Shown here: piece by piece, positions 14,016-22,238 of the stretch
How positions within the stretch are numbered: position 1 is the stretch's first letter
Layout: every line of letters starts with the position of its first letter
NCBI GenBank assembly: GCA_050739575.1
Contig: JBOIBN010000022.1
Coordinates: 1 to 36,051, forward strand
DNA from: JBOIBN01 sp050739575
Lineage (GTDB): Bacteria; Pseudomonadota; Gammaproteobacteria; JAKDMP01
Direction of reading: 5' to 3'
Length of the DNA: 36,051 nucleotides
The notes under the pieces: model-generated
Databases searched by the model: none
The model's input: only the letters and a program-made list of their open reading frames with translations
What the model was told of the DNA's origin: nothing
Position numbers and translations under genes: made by a program

Positions 14016-15288
14016 GGCGCAGCGTTTCGTGGAGCGCTTCGACCAGACGCGCACAATCCTCGTAACGATTGTAAAGCGGCGCGGGTGCGACACGGATCAC
14101 GTTCGGCTCGCGCCAGTCGGCGATGACGCCGTGCGCGGCGAGCGCCTCGAAGGCGGCGTGCGCCACACCACGTTCTTTGTGCAGGCGCAGCGAAAGTTGC
14201 GCGCCGTGGGCAGCCGGTTCTTCCGGCGTGATGATTTCGACGGCGTCGCCGAGTTCGACGACGAGCGCATCGCAAAGGAAGCCGGTGAGCGCAAGCGAAC
14301 GGGTGCGCAGATTTGCAATGCCGGCTTCGTCGAAGATGCGTAGAGACGCGAGCAGCGGTGCAAGCGCGAACACCGGCGGATTGGACAGTTGCCAACCTTC
14401 GGCGCCGGGAATGGGCACGAATTCCGGGCCCATCGCAAAGCGCGATTGCTTGTCGTGACCCCACCAGCCGGCGAAGCGCGGGCCTTTGAAATCCAGGCCG
14501 TGACGTTCGTGCACGAAGCAGCCGCCGGGCGCACCGGGACCGCCGTTCAGATACTTGTAGCTGCACCAGACGGCGAAGTCTGCGTCGGCGTCGTGCAACG
14601 AAAGTACAAGGTTGCCGATGGCGTGGGCGAGATCGAAACCCGCGAGTGCGCCCGCTGCGTGCGCGGCGCGGGCGATGCGCGCGAGATCGAAGGCCTGGCC
14701 GGTTAGGTATTGCACGCCCGGCCAGAGCACGAGGGCAACACGTCCGCCTTCACGGACGATGGCGGCTTCGATGTCTTCTTCTCGCAGCGTCGTTTCGCCT
14801 TCGCGCGGCGCAAGCTCGATCAATGCATCGTCGGCACGATAGCCGTGGTATTCGAGCTGCGAAACGACGGCTTGACGATCGGACGGGAAGGCGCTTTTTT
14901 CGATCACGATCGCGCGACGTTCGCGCGTCGGACGATAAAAGGACACCATCATCAGATGCAGATTAGTGCTGAGCGAGTTCATCGCAACGACTTCCCGTTC
15001 GCGCGCGCCGACAAGCCGCGCCAACGCGCCGGTGAGTTCTTCGTGATAACTCACCCAGGGGCGGTGCGCCTGCGTGTGCGCCTCGACGCCGAGCGTAGCC
15101 CAGTCCTCGAACTCTTCCTCCACCAGTTCGCGCGCCGTCTTCGGACACAGGCCAAGCGAATGTCCGCACAAATAAGCGGCGGGCCGCCCGTCCGCACCGA
15201 GTGGAACATAGAAACGTTCGCGTAGCGCCGCAAGTGGATCTTTCGCATCGTGCTCGCGTGCGAGCTGCGTCCAGTCTTCTTTCATCAT
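14005..15288 (-). CDS. kynU: Kynureninase
   Basis: 427 residues from ATG 15288, which overlaps the stop of the preceding gene (ATGA, 15285-15288) and has AGGAGA upstream. PLP enzyme that cleaves 3-hydroxykynurenine to 3-hydroxyanthranilate and alanine. Visible: AYLCGHSLGLCPK near the N-terminus, NSLSTNLHLMMVSFYRPT, FDLAHAIGNL, and the PLP lysine in WCSYKYLNGGPGAPGGCFVHE, followed by GWWGHD. Fold-type I aminotransferase superfamily, usual length. Co-transcribed with kmo downstream and the cyclase-like gene upstream. Confidence 0.95.
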   Translation of the reverse strand: MMKEDWTQLAREHDAKDPLAALRERFYVPLGADGRPAAYLCGHSLGLCPKTARELVEEEFEDWATLGVEAHTQAHRPWVSYHEELTGALARLVGAREREVVAMNSLSTNLHLMMVSFYRPTRERRAIVIEKSAFPSDRQAVVSQLEYHGYRADDALIELAPREGETTLREEDIEAAIVREGGRVALVLWPGVQYLTGQAFDLARIARAAHAAGALAGFDLAHAIGNLVLSLHDADADFAVWCSYKYLNGGPGAPGGCFVHERHGLDFKGPRFAGWWGHDKQSRFAMGPEFVPIPGAEGWQLSNPPVFALAPLLASLRIFDEAGIANLRTRSLALTGFLCDALVVELGDAVEIITPEEPAAHGAQLSLRLHKERGVAHAAFEALAAHGVIADWREPNVIRVAPAPLYNRYEDCARLVEALHETLRRAG

Positions 15289-16064
15289 TCTTTCTCCTGC
15301 AATAGCTCGGCAGGTATGACGAGCGGTCGACTGGGCACGGCTTCGAGTTGCCAGCGCGGCACTTGAAGATCGAGCAGATACAGACCGTCGGCGATTTCGT
15401 CGGGCGCGTAGATGAATTCGGTCACGGTGGCCGCGCGACGTTTCGCATCGCGTGCGTTGCGACTTCCGGCGGGCAGGCCGAAAAAGGCGCGATGCGCGGG
15501 AAGCGCCGGATCGTCGAGACAATCGAGCGAAGGGAGATCGACCAGCAGGTGCGAGATGTCTGCCGCTGCGATCGCCGCCGCGGTTTCCAGTGCGAGAAAG
15601 GCGGGCGGATTGTCTTTGCCGTAGTGACGCGCGAGTTTACTCGCATCGTTGGGTTGCGTACGCAGGATGAAGGTGGCGCAATTGTGCGTTTTCGCATCGG
15701 CAAGTGCATCCGAGATCGCCTCGGGCGGTATCGCGTCGCTTTCGGCCGCGACGCTCGCGAGCCAGGCCGGCATCCAGCCCTCCGCGAGCAACAGCGGCAC
15801 GCCCGGTCCGCCGTCGGTAAGATGCGCGACGCTTTCGGTGTGCGTGCCGTTGCCGTGCGGCGTAATAGTCAGCACCGAAGCGTTGCAGCTTGCGCCGGTC
15901 GCAACGCGTCCGCTGAAATCAGGTGCAATAAGCGCATCGGCATGCGCTACGTTTGCGCCGAAGGCGCGCGGGTCGCCGCCGTCAAAACTCAGCGGAATTG
16001 CGAGATCGCAAGCCACGGCCGCACGACTCCGGTAACGCCGCCCGTTCCATTCAACTTCAATCAT
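15285..16064 (-). CDS. Cyclase-family protein, probable kynurenine formamidase
   Basis: 259 residues from ATG 16064 (MIEVEWNGRRYR), overlapping the end of the decarboxylase gene by eight bases. It belongs to the metal-dependent cyclase/arylformamidase family: HGNGTHTESVAHL corresponds to the HxGTHxDxPxH metal motif, here with Glu in the Asp position, followed later by HRAFFGLP and VTEFIYAPDEIADGLYLLDL. In this operon the expected task is hydrolysis of N-formylkynurenine to kynurenine, the step before Kmo. The sequence differs enough from classical KynB that the role is an inference from position, so no symbol is given. Confidence 0.7.
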   Translation of the reverse strand: MIEVEWNGRRYRSRAAVACDLAIPLSFDGGDPRAFGANVAHADALIAPDFSGRVATGASCNASVLTITPHGNGTHTESVAHLTDGGPGVPLLLAEGWMPAWLASVAAESDAIPPEAISDALADAKTHNCATFILRTQPNDASKLARHYGKDNPPAFLALETAAAIAAADISHLLVDLPSLDCLDDPALPAHRAFFGLPAGSRNARDAKRRAATVTEFIYAPDEIADGLYLLDLQVPRWQLEAVPSRPLVIPAELLQEKE

Positions 16065-17073
16065 GGCGAAAGCGTTCGGCCGCAAGTCCCAGCCATTCGA
16101 GTGCCGTACCTGCGCGCAGCCGCGCCTCGGTGGTTTCGTCAAAACTCATCGAAGCGATCAGCTCACCGGGTTCGAGTTCTCCGAGCGGAAAGGGATAATC
16201 GGTGCCGAGACAGACGTGCTCGGGTCCCGCGAGTTCGAGCAGGTAGCGGAATGCCGCCGGATCGTGTACCAACGAATCGTAGTAGATGTGGCGCACGTAT
16301 TCGCGCGGGTTGACGTCGTTCGCAACCGCGCACAGATCCGGGCGCACCTCGAAGCCGTGCGCAATGCGTCCGACGGTGTGCGGAAAAGCGCCGCCGCCGT
16401 GGGCGAAGGCGAAACGTATCTTCGGATGACGTTCGAGTACGCCGCCGAAGATAAGCGAACAGATTGCGCGGCTGGTTTCAGCGGGCATGCCGACCAGCCA
16501 GGGCAGCCAGTATTTCGGCATGTCGCGTCGGCCCATCATGTCCCAGGGATGCACGAACACGGCGGCATCGAGCGTTTCGCAGGCCGCCCAGAAGGGTTCG
16601 AAACGCGGATCGTCGAGGTTCCATTCCTCGATGTGCGTGCCAATCTCCACACCGGCGAGACCAAGTTCGCCGACCGCGCGTTCGAGTTCTCGTGCTGCGA
16701 GTTCGGGCGATTGCAGCGGCACCGTCGCAAGTCCGACGAAGCGGCGCGGGTGCGCGGCAACGACGCCCGCGATGTGATCGTTCAGCCGTTTGGCGAGATC
16801 GAGCGCATGTTCTGCTTTGGCCCAGTAGGAAAACATGACCGGCACAGTGGAGAGCACCTGCACGTCCACGCCGGCGGCGTCGCAGTCTTTGAGACGTGCT
16901 CCGGGTTCCCAGCAGTTGGCCTCGATGTCGCGGAACTTCTTGCCGTCCTGCATCATGCGCGCGCAGCCAGTGCCGTGCTGCTCGATCGCGATGAAGCCGC
17001 CGTAGCCGTACTGCGCCGCAAGATCGGGCAGTTCCGCAGGCAGGATGTGAGTATGGACGTCGATCGTCAACAC
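16057..17073 (-). CDS. 2-amino-3-carboxymuconate-6-semialdehyde decarboxylase (ACMSD)
   Basis: 338 residues, the usual length of the family. Zinc-dependent amidohydrolase-fold decarboxylase that converts ACMS to 2-aminomuconate semialdehyde, steering carbon to degradation instead of spontaneous closure to quinolinate. Motifs: IDVHTHILP metal site at the N-terminus, CARMMQDGKKFRDIEANCW, FVHPWDMMGR, FAHGGGAFPHTVGRI, and LGTDYPFPLGE with the catalytic Asp. Starts at ATG 17073, 20 bases after the dioxygenase gene. Its presence shows the operon is for catabolism and not for NAD synthesis. Confidence 0.93.
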   Translation of the reverse strand: MLTIDVHTHILPAELPDLAAQYGYGGFIAIEQHGTGCARMMQDGKKFRDIEANCWEPGARLKDCDAAGVDVQVLSTVPVMFSYWAKAEHALDLAKRLNDHIAGVVAAHPRRFVGLATVPLQSPELAARELERAVGELGLAGVEIGTHIEEWNLDDPRFEPFWAACETLDAAVFVHPWDMMGRRDMPKYWLPWLVGMPAETSRAICSLIFGGVLERHPKIRFAFAHGGGAFPHTVGRIAHGFEVRPDLCAVANDVNPREYVRHIYYDSLVHDPAAFRYLLELAGPEHVCLGTDYPFPLGELEPGELIASMSFDETTEARLRAGTALEWLGLAAERFRHD

Positions 17074-17093
17074 GATAGAAGCTTTACGATCCG

Positions 17094-17609
17094 TTATTCG
17101 GGCGGCTGCATGACGGCGCCACAGTTTTTGCAGCTGCGGTTTTCCTTGCTGCCGAAGAAGCGGTCGAACACCGGCGGGAAATCCTTCTCGATGTCATGCA
17201 ACACGAAGTATTCTTCGTAGAGTTTTGCGTGGCAGTTTTCGCAGAACCAGAGCAGACCGTCCAGTTCGCCGGATTGCCGTCTGCGCTCGACGACGAGCCC
17301 TACGGAGTCGGGGAAGCGCAGCGGTGAATGCGGCACGGTGCCCGGCAGAAGCAGCATCTCGCCCGCGCGGATCGGAATGTCCACGGGCTTGCCGTCCTGC
17401 ATCGTCTTCAGGAGCATTTCTCCTTCGAGCTGGTAAAACAACTCGGGTCCGGCGTCGTAGTGATAATCCTTGCGACTGTTCGGACCTCCGACCGCCATCA
17501 CGATGAACTCGTCGTTCTCGAAGATCTGCTTGTTGCCGACGGGCGGCTTGAGCAGGTGCCGATGTTTGTCTATCCACGCCTTGAGCGGAAACGGTTTGAG
17601 CGTGTCCAT
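17094..17609 (-). CDS. 3-hydroxyanthranilate 3,4-dioxygenase
   Basis: 171 residues. Fe(II) cupin dioxygenase that opens 3-hydroxyanthranilate to ACMS, the substrate of the neighbouring decarboxylase. Iron ligands lie in KDYHYDAGPELFYQLEGEM (His, Glu) and LLPGTVPHSP (His). A bacterial-type rubredoxin-like C-terminal iron site is intact: WFCENC and CKNCG. Begins one base after the deaminase stop, 17609 versus 17611, so it is tightly coupled. It depends on kynureninase for substrate. Confidence 0.95.
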   Translation of the reverse strand: MDTLKPFPLKAWIDKHRHLLKPPVGNKQIFENDEFIVMAVGGPNSRKDYHYDAGPELFYQLEGEMLLKTMQDGKPVDIPIRAGEMLLLPGTVPHSPLRFPDSVGLVVERRRQSGELDGLLWFCENCHAKLYEEYFVLHDIEKDFPPVFDRFFGSKENRSCKNCGAVMQPPE

Positions 17610-17610
17610 A

Positions 17611-18036
17611 TCAATCCTCCGGCCAAGCGGCGATGCATTTCAACTCGATCGCGATTGGTGTCGGCAGCGCACCCACTTCGACAGTAGTGCGGCAGGGCGG
17701 ATTTTCGGGGAAGCGCTCCGCCCACAAACGGTTGAAGGTGGGGAAGTCGCGTTTCATGTCGGTGAGGAACACGGTCACGTCCACAAGATCCGCGAGACCG
17801 AGCCCCGCCGATTCGAGAATCGCTTCCACATTTTCGAACACTGAGCGCGTCTGCGCGACGATGTCGCAGCTTGCAATCCCGCTGTCGGCATCGCCGAGTT
17901 TGACGCCCAGAATCTCCCGCGTGCCGGGTTTCCGCGGACCGACGCCCGACAGAAACAGAAGCCCGCCGAGCCGGCGCGCATGAGGGTAGTTTCCCACCGG
18001 CGGGGGTGCCGCCTCGCTCTGGAACACCTTGTTCAT
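17611..18036 (-). CDS. RidA-family 2-aminomuconate deaminase
   Basis: 141 residues of the YjgF/RidA fold, closest in length and context to the aminomuconate deaminase of nitrobenzoate and aminophenol pathways. Motifs: PVGNYPHARRLGGLLFLSGVGPR, ENVEAILESAGLGLADLVDVTVFLTDM and the C-terminal RTTVEVGALPTPIAIELKCIAAW, where RTTVEV holds the family arginine. It would hydrolyse 2-aminomuconate to 4-oxalocrotonate plus ammonia. First gene of the operon. The aminomuconate semialdehyde dehydrogenase that should act just before it is not in the window. Confidence 0.85.
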   Translation of the reverse strand: MNKVFQSEAAPPPVGNYPHARRLGGLLFLSGVGPRKPGTREILGVKLGDADSGIASCDIVAQTRSVFENVEAILESAGLGLADLVDVTVFLTDMKRDFPTFNRLWAERFPENPPCRTTVEVGALPTPIAIELKCIAAWPED

Positions 18037-18133
18037 GGCCGCCTCAGGTTATCCGATCTTCCATGATACCGGCTGTACGACTAACGGAAGCTCTCGATCC
18101 GCCTCAACGCCTTGGCTGGCGGAATGGTTGGAC

Positions 18134-19267
18134 TTATTCGGCGGTGGTGAAGCTCGCAGCGGTGGTCGTCGCGACCGGAGCCCGTTTCCCGTAGCGTTTC
18201 AGCAGGGCCCGAAAATCCGGATCGCGGCGGATAAGATCCCAGCCCGGATCGAGTCTGAGCAGCGGCACCGAAACGACTCTCCCCGCCAGCATGGCAAGCA
18301 GCCGGGCGAGCAGCTTCACGGCCTGATCGGGTTCGCTGAGTCGGGCATATATTTGCGCGAGCGTCGCGAGATAGAAGGGTCCGGCGAGAACATCTTTGGA
18401 TACGGGAAACAATTGCGTCGCATGCCGGCCGTCGCGCAGCGCCGCGTCTTTTTCTCCGAGTCCAGCTTCGGCCTCACCGAGCACGCTCCACAAATCCGGG
18501 TTGTCGGGCTCGCGGTGCACCGCCGCCTGCAGCGTGGCGCAGGCATCTGTGTAGGACTGGCGCGCGTGCGCCGCATCGCCCTTCAGGTTCCAGGCTTCGG
18601 CCCGGAGCAGGCTTGCGGGTACTTCGCCCAGAGTATCGGGCCCCTGCATCATGACGGGGGCGCCGGTGAGCGCGGCGAGCGCCCGGTCGGGCTCGCGGGC
18701 GAGGAAGGCGGACTCGTAGCGGATACCGGAAATCAGCCCCTGCGGATCGTCGCCGGCGGGGATTTTCGCGAGCACCCGGCGGGCCTGCACGAATTCGCCG
18801 GCGAGAAAAAGCGTTCTGATTTTGCGCGTGAGGACGTAATAGTTATCAGGTTCGATCGCGAGTGCCCGATCGAATTGCTGCCCGGCCTCGCCGTAACGGC
18901 GGAGCGCCATGAGCGTCACGCCGCTCTCGTCGGGCCAGCGCGGATTGCGCGGATCGAGTTCGGTCGCCTGTTGAAGCTCCGCCAGCGCCTGCCGCCATTT
19001 GCCCTGGCGGCGGTGTATGAAGGCGATCGCCGCAATCGCCGCGGCGTTATTGGGCAGACTCTGATGCACCCGTTCAAACTGGGCGAGGGCGCCGGCATAG
19101 TCGCGCTTGCCGTAGTAGTCGGCGTAGCCCGTCGCAAGCTGCGCCTGCGGGAGATCGGGCGCGAGCGCAAGCGCCTGTTTTGCCGCCTGTTCGGCCGCAG
19201 CAATGCGCGCCGGCGCGGGATCGAGTTCATACCACCAGGCATAGCTTTCGAGCAGCGAGAGCCGCGC
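18134..19267 (-). pseudogene. C-terminal TPR part of the wHTH regulator, separated from it by an in-frame TGA
   Basis: Directly after TGA 19268-19270 the same frame continues open for 377 codons to the stop at 18134. It starts ARLSLLESYAWWYELDPAPARIAAAE and holds many 34-residue tetratricopeptide repeats (for example AALAQFERVHQSLPNN, QALAELQQATELDPRNPRWPDE, YGEAGQQFDRALAIEPDN). In CadC/TolB-like regulators these repeats follow the sensor domain, so this is the missing C-terminus. The TGA most likely replaces a TGG Trp codon (ALA-W-ARLSLLESY). Without readthrough it would be translated only if initiation occurs internally, for example at GTG 19069. Confidence 0.72.
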
Positions 19268-20344
19268 TCAAGCGAGGGCGAAGCGGGGATCCCGAGCAAG
19301 CGCCTGCCGGTAAAGCGCTGCGGCTTGGCTCAGGGCGACGACGGGATCCATCCTGCCGTCTCTGTCGTAGACCCGGTCGGTGTAGTACTCAGCCTTCAAA
19401 AACAGATCGTAGGCTTGCGGATCGTTGGTTGGGACGCGCGCGAGGCGGGCGACCTCCGCCGGCAACAGCTTTGCTGCGAGGGCCGCGGCCACCTGCGCGG
19501 CCACCGCATTCTCAGCCTCGATAACGTTTCCCAGCGTGCGGGCATAGGTCATGGCCCAGATATGGTCGTCGGTCCGGACATCAATGAGCCGCACGTTGAT
19601 CAACACTTGGTTACCCGCTTTCTGCACGCTACCTTCGAGTATCGCCATAACGCCCAGTTGTCCCGCCACCTTCTTCAGATCCTGCGGGTTGCTCGGGTAC
19701 CGTTCTGCGGCGGCGCGCGAGGCCACGCGCAAGCTGCCGATTCCGGCGAGCTTGGTGAGGATCGTGTCATGGATACCGTCAACGAAATAGACGTCACCCT
19801 TGTCCGCACTCAGATTCTCGAACGGCAACACGGCGATGGCGGGAACGGAGGCGGACGCCATCCGTCCGTTCGGCGCGTACAGAACGAGACGCCACACAAG
19901 CACGGCGGCAACCACTATCGCGACCAGCATCACGACGCCACCTCCGATCCGACGCCAACGTCGGCGCGGTCCGTCGGCGACCGGCTGCGTGTCCGCCGGC
20001 CCGGGCGTCGCATCCTCGATCGTAATCGGCGCGATGAAACGATAGCCGTGGCCGCGCGCGGTCTGTATGTAGCGCGGGGTCTCCTCCTCGTCGTCGCCGA
20101 GCACCTTGCGCAGTGCGCTCAGATGGACGGTCAAGTTGTGCTCGCCGACGATAGTTTTCGGCCACAGGGCTGCGGTCAACTCCTCGCGGGTCTTAAGATG
20201 GCCGGCCGACTCGATCAGAATCAGGAGCAGATCGAGGGCCTTCGGCGCGAGTGGAACCAGCTGCCCCCCACGAAACAGCAGGCGCTCGGCGGTATCCAGC
20301 CGGAATGGACCGAATTGGTACGAGCGCGTGGTTTTTGGGGTCAT
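19268..20344 (-). CDS. CadC-like membrane transcriptional regulator, N-terminal part (wHTH + TM + TolB-like domain)
   Basis: 358 residues from ATG 20344 to the in-frame TGA. Residues 8-107 are an OmpR/PhoB-type winged helix (YQFGPFRLDTAERLL, then TREELTAALWPKTIVGEHNLTVHLSALRKVLGD, then YIQTARGHGYRF). Residues about 134-155 form one membrane helix, and about 168-290 form a TolB/FlgO-like periplasmic domain starting IAVLPFENLSADKGDVYFVDGI. With the TPR part behind the TGA the full protein would be about 736 residues, the common size for this family. Likely a one-component sensor controlling itself and the divergent secreted-protein gene. Three CTTGAY repeats at 11-base spacing lie 19 bases upstream of its start. 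Confidence 0.82.
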   Translation of the reverse strand: MTPKTTRSYQFGPFRLDTAERLLFRGGQLVPLAPKALDLLLILIESAGHLKTREELTAALWPKTIVGEHNLTVHLSALRKVLGDDEEETPRYIQTARGHGYRFIAPITIEDATPGPADTQPVADGPRRRWRRIGGGVVMLVAIVVAAVLVWRLVLYAPNGRMASASVPAIAVLPFENLSADKGDVYFVDGIHDTILTKLAGIGSLRVASRAAAERYPSNPQDLKKVAGQLGVMAILEGSVQKAGNQVLINVRLIDVRTDDHIWAMTYARTLGNVIEAENAVAAQVAAALAAKLLPAEVARLARVPTNDPQAYDLFLKAEYYTDRVYDRDGRMDPVVALSQAAALYRQALARDPRFALA

Positions 20345-20362
20345 TCCTGCGCCCGAACCCGT

Positions 20363-20390
20363 CTTGATATTGTCTTGACCCTACCTTGAC
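20363..20390. promoter_or_regulatory. Three 11-bp-phased direct repeats, candidate operator for the wHTH regulator
   Basis: CTTGAT at 20363-20368, CTTGAC at 20374-20379 and CTTGAC at 20385-20390 repeat with exact 11-base spacing. Such one-turn-spaced direct repeats are the classical binding pattern of OmpR/PhoB-type winged helices, the domain carried by the adjacent divergent regulator. The array sits 19 bases upstream of the regulator start and about 175 bases upstream of the secreted-protein gene. A TTGACA at 20488 and TAAATT at 20519 exist near the latter but are spaced 25 apart, too far for an unaided sigma-70 promoter. Confidence 0.5.
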
Positions 20391-20564
20391 ATAAAAACTA
20401 CCTAAAAACAACTTTATTTTGAGGCTATTTGCTCGTCCCTCGTCAATAATTGAAGTCCGGGTGTAAGAGCGCCCGGGCGAGAGTGCCTTGACATTGCCCC
20501 CGCGGGTACGCGAGACACTAAATTATCAATCAGGGCTTTTCAACTTTATGTGGAGGACTTGGTC

Positions 20565-21425
20565 ATGAAACGTTTATATTTATTCGGTGCCATCGCGGCG
20601 ATGGCGGGGGGGCTGGCGCTGGCGAGCAGTGCCAACGCGGCCCCGCAGACGGCCGCCGGAAACAGCGCAAGGCTGCTCAGCCCCAACGGCGGCACTACCA
20701 GCATCACTTTCGACGGCTACTGTGACGGGATGACGATCACGATCCCTGGCAGCGCCGGCGCACCCGGAGCCCAAGGAGCCCACATCGGGTCGTGTCTCGG
20801 TTATACCGCTAACGTGTACGGCGTCGCCGGGTCGAAAGGAGTGGGTTTCGCCGATTTGGGAGATGAACAAGGCGGCGCCCCGCCTCTTTACTGGGTCATC
20901 GGCGCGAACCACACTTGGATCATCTACGATGATTGCGGCTTCGGCAACGAGTGTGTCCTCAACTCGGGCACTTGGAGCTACGGCACCCCCGACGCTCCTG
21001 CCAAGGGCGGCGCACGCCCCTCGACCTCACCCGCCGCGGGACTGTTCGGCGGGCAACGGGCCGGGTTCGCCGGCGCCCGGCAACTTCCGGGACCGAAGAC
21101 CCTGTTCAACATCCACTTCGCCGGTTTCTGCGACGGCGAGTACCTGCACGTCCCGGGCGACGCCGGCTCACCGGGTGCGGACGGCGTGCAAACCGGCAGT
21201 TGCACGTCGGGTGATGCCCTGATCGGTGCCTTTGAGGGCAATGTTGGGGGTATGTGGGATTACACGGATAACTTTGTCTACGTCATCAACACGGACCAGT
21301 CGTGGATTATCTACACCGACTGCGGCGACGGCACCGAATGCTACGTCAATTCTGGCACTTGGGCTTTCGGGCCACCCTCAGATAATCCGGACCGCACGGC
21401 GATCCGCTCGAACCTGCAGCACTGA
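20565..21425 (+). CDS. Secreted protein with two cysteine-rich tandem domains, unknown function
   Basis: 286 residues from ATG 20565; GGAGG at 20552-20556 gives 8-base spacing, so the GTG at 20550 is rejected. A signal peptide (MKRLYLFGAIAAMAGG...) is likely cut after SSANA near residue 25. Two homologous domains follow, about 47-140 and 183-269. Each begins with ITFDGYCDG or IHFAGFCDG, has a glycine-rich PGSAGAPGAQ or PGDAGSPGAD stretch, and ends WIIYxDCGxGxECxxNSGTWxxG. Each holds four Cys: 53, 77, 124, 130 and 189, 213, 253, 259, suggesting two disulfides per domain. A Gly/Pro linker joins them. Not recognised as a named family. A strong terminator follows, so it is monocistronic. Confidence 0.75.
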   Translation: MKRLYLFGAIAAMAGGLALASSANAAPQTAAGNSARLLSPNGGTTSITFDGYCDGMTITIPGSAGAPGAQGAHIGSCLGYTANVYGVAGSKGVGFADLGDEQGGAPPLYWVIGANHTWIIYDDCGFGNECVLNSGTWSYGTPDAPAKGGARPSTSPAAGLFGGQRAGFAGARQLPGPKTLFNIHFAGFCDGEYLHVPGDAGSPGADGVQTGSCTSGDALIGAFEGNVGGMWDYTDNFVYVINTDQSWIIYTDCGDGTECYVNSGTWAFGPPSDNPDRTAIRSNLQH

Positions 21426-21477
21426 GCAGACCGACGCTTCGCTAAAACGAAACATAGAGAACCTCCTTGTAAACTCC

Positions 21478-21509
21478 GCCCCCGATGGCTTGCCATCGGG
21501 GGCTTTTTT
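21478..21509 (+). terminator. Rho-independent terminator after the secreted-protein gene
   Basis: GCCCCCGATGGC at 21478-21489 is perfectly complementary to 21492-21503, giving a strong GC-rich hairpin, followed by six T at 21504-21509. It lies 53 bases after the stop codon at 21425. The rest of the 359-base gap to the next gene (21510-21784) shows no convincing gene, RNA or repeat. Confidence 0.9.
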
Positions 21510-21784
21510 ATCGCCCACTGCCGGCCGATTCGCACGTTCGGCGAGGCTATCCATGTCGCCCTGGAATCGGGCACCGGTCGAGTAGCCGATAACCGCAGCG
21601 GGTGTGCGTCCGCACGCATGCGCCCGGAACGACGTACCTGTTCAAGCAGGATTTATGAAGCTTGAGTCGGCGAGTGCGGCGCCTATGTAATCGCCTCACC
21701 GACGGTCAGGGCCGGAACGGAGGGGGTTTGCAATCGCGACGGGGAAGTGCAAGACTTGTATCGTTAACTGAGGAGATGCTTTTT

Positions 21785-22156
21785 ATGCGTATGTACGCAC
21801 TTACCGGCCTGCTCACACTTCTTGTCCTCGGTTTCGCAGCCCCTGCGCTGGCCGCCGGCCAGGATGTGCCCGGCATGCTGAGTCAGCAGGGTTGCACCGG
21901 CTGCCATGCCGACAAGACCAAGGTGGTCGGTCCCGCCTGGGGCTGGATCGCCTATCACTACAAGGACAGTTCGAAACAGCAGGCGCTCGGCGACGTTGCC
22001 AATTTCATCATCAGCGGCGGAACCGGTTACTGGAAACCTTGGACGGGCGGCATTCCGATGCCGGCGCATTCGAATCTTTCCAAGCAGCAGGCCGAGACTA
22101 TCGCGAGCTGGATTTTGTCCCAGTCGCCGATTGCACCGCCCAAACCCGGCGCCTGA
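21785..22156 (+). CDS. Small class I cytochrome c (monoheme, periplasmic)
   Basis: 123 residues from ATG 21785, with AGGAG at 21771-21775. A signal peptide (MRMYALTGLLTLLVLGFAAPALAA) leads to a mature protein of about 100 residues. It has one heme site CTGCH (GCTGCHADKTKVVGPAW, typical of c551/c552-like proteins with the VGP motif) and an axial Met probably in GGIPMPAHSNLS; the C-terminal helix is AETIASWILSQ. It should be a soluble electron carrier. 82 bases upstream of a tetraheme cytochrome gene on the same strand, so probably functionally linked. Confidence 0.88.
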   Translation: MRMYALTGLLTLLVLGFAAPALAAGQDVPGMLSQQGCTGCHADKTKVVGPAWGWIAYHYKDSSKQQALGDVANFIISGGTGYWKPWTGGIPMPAHSNLSKQQAETIASWILSQSPIAPPKPGA

Positions 22157-22202
22157 TTCCGACCCTCGACACGCATTGTTCCGACGCACCGGACGCGTTT
22201 CG

Positions 22203-22208
22203 TATAAT
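22203..22208 (+). promoter_or_regulatory. Possible -10 element upstream of the tetraheme cytochrome gene
   Basis: A perfect TATAAT lies in the gap between the monoheme and tetraheme cytochrome genes, 36 bases before the preferred start at 22239. No good -35 is found at 16-18 spacing (a TTGTTC is 21 bases away), so activity is uncertain. Confidence 0.3.
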
Positions 22209-22238
22209 GCCCGAATGACGCCCCGGGGAAGAACAAAG

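Noticed and set aside
10779..20344. Reassignment of UGA to tryptophan
   Set aside because: TGA is used as a normal stop in many intact genes, including four-base stop/start overlaps, and TGG is used for Trp throughout; the two interrupted genes are better explained individually.
18029..20389. A 786-codon open frame on the plus strand, antisense to the regulator
   Set aside because: It mirrors the codon bias of the minus-strand gene, has no family motifs and very high Arg/Gly content; typical shadow in GC-rich DNA.
20488..20524. TTGACA and TAAATT as a promoter for the secreted-protein gene
   Set aside because: The boxes are 25 bases apart, outside the normal sigma-70 range.
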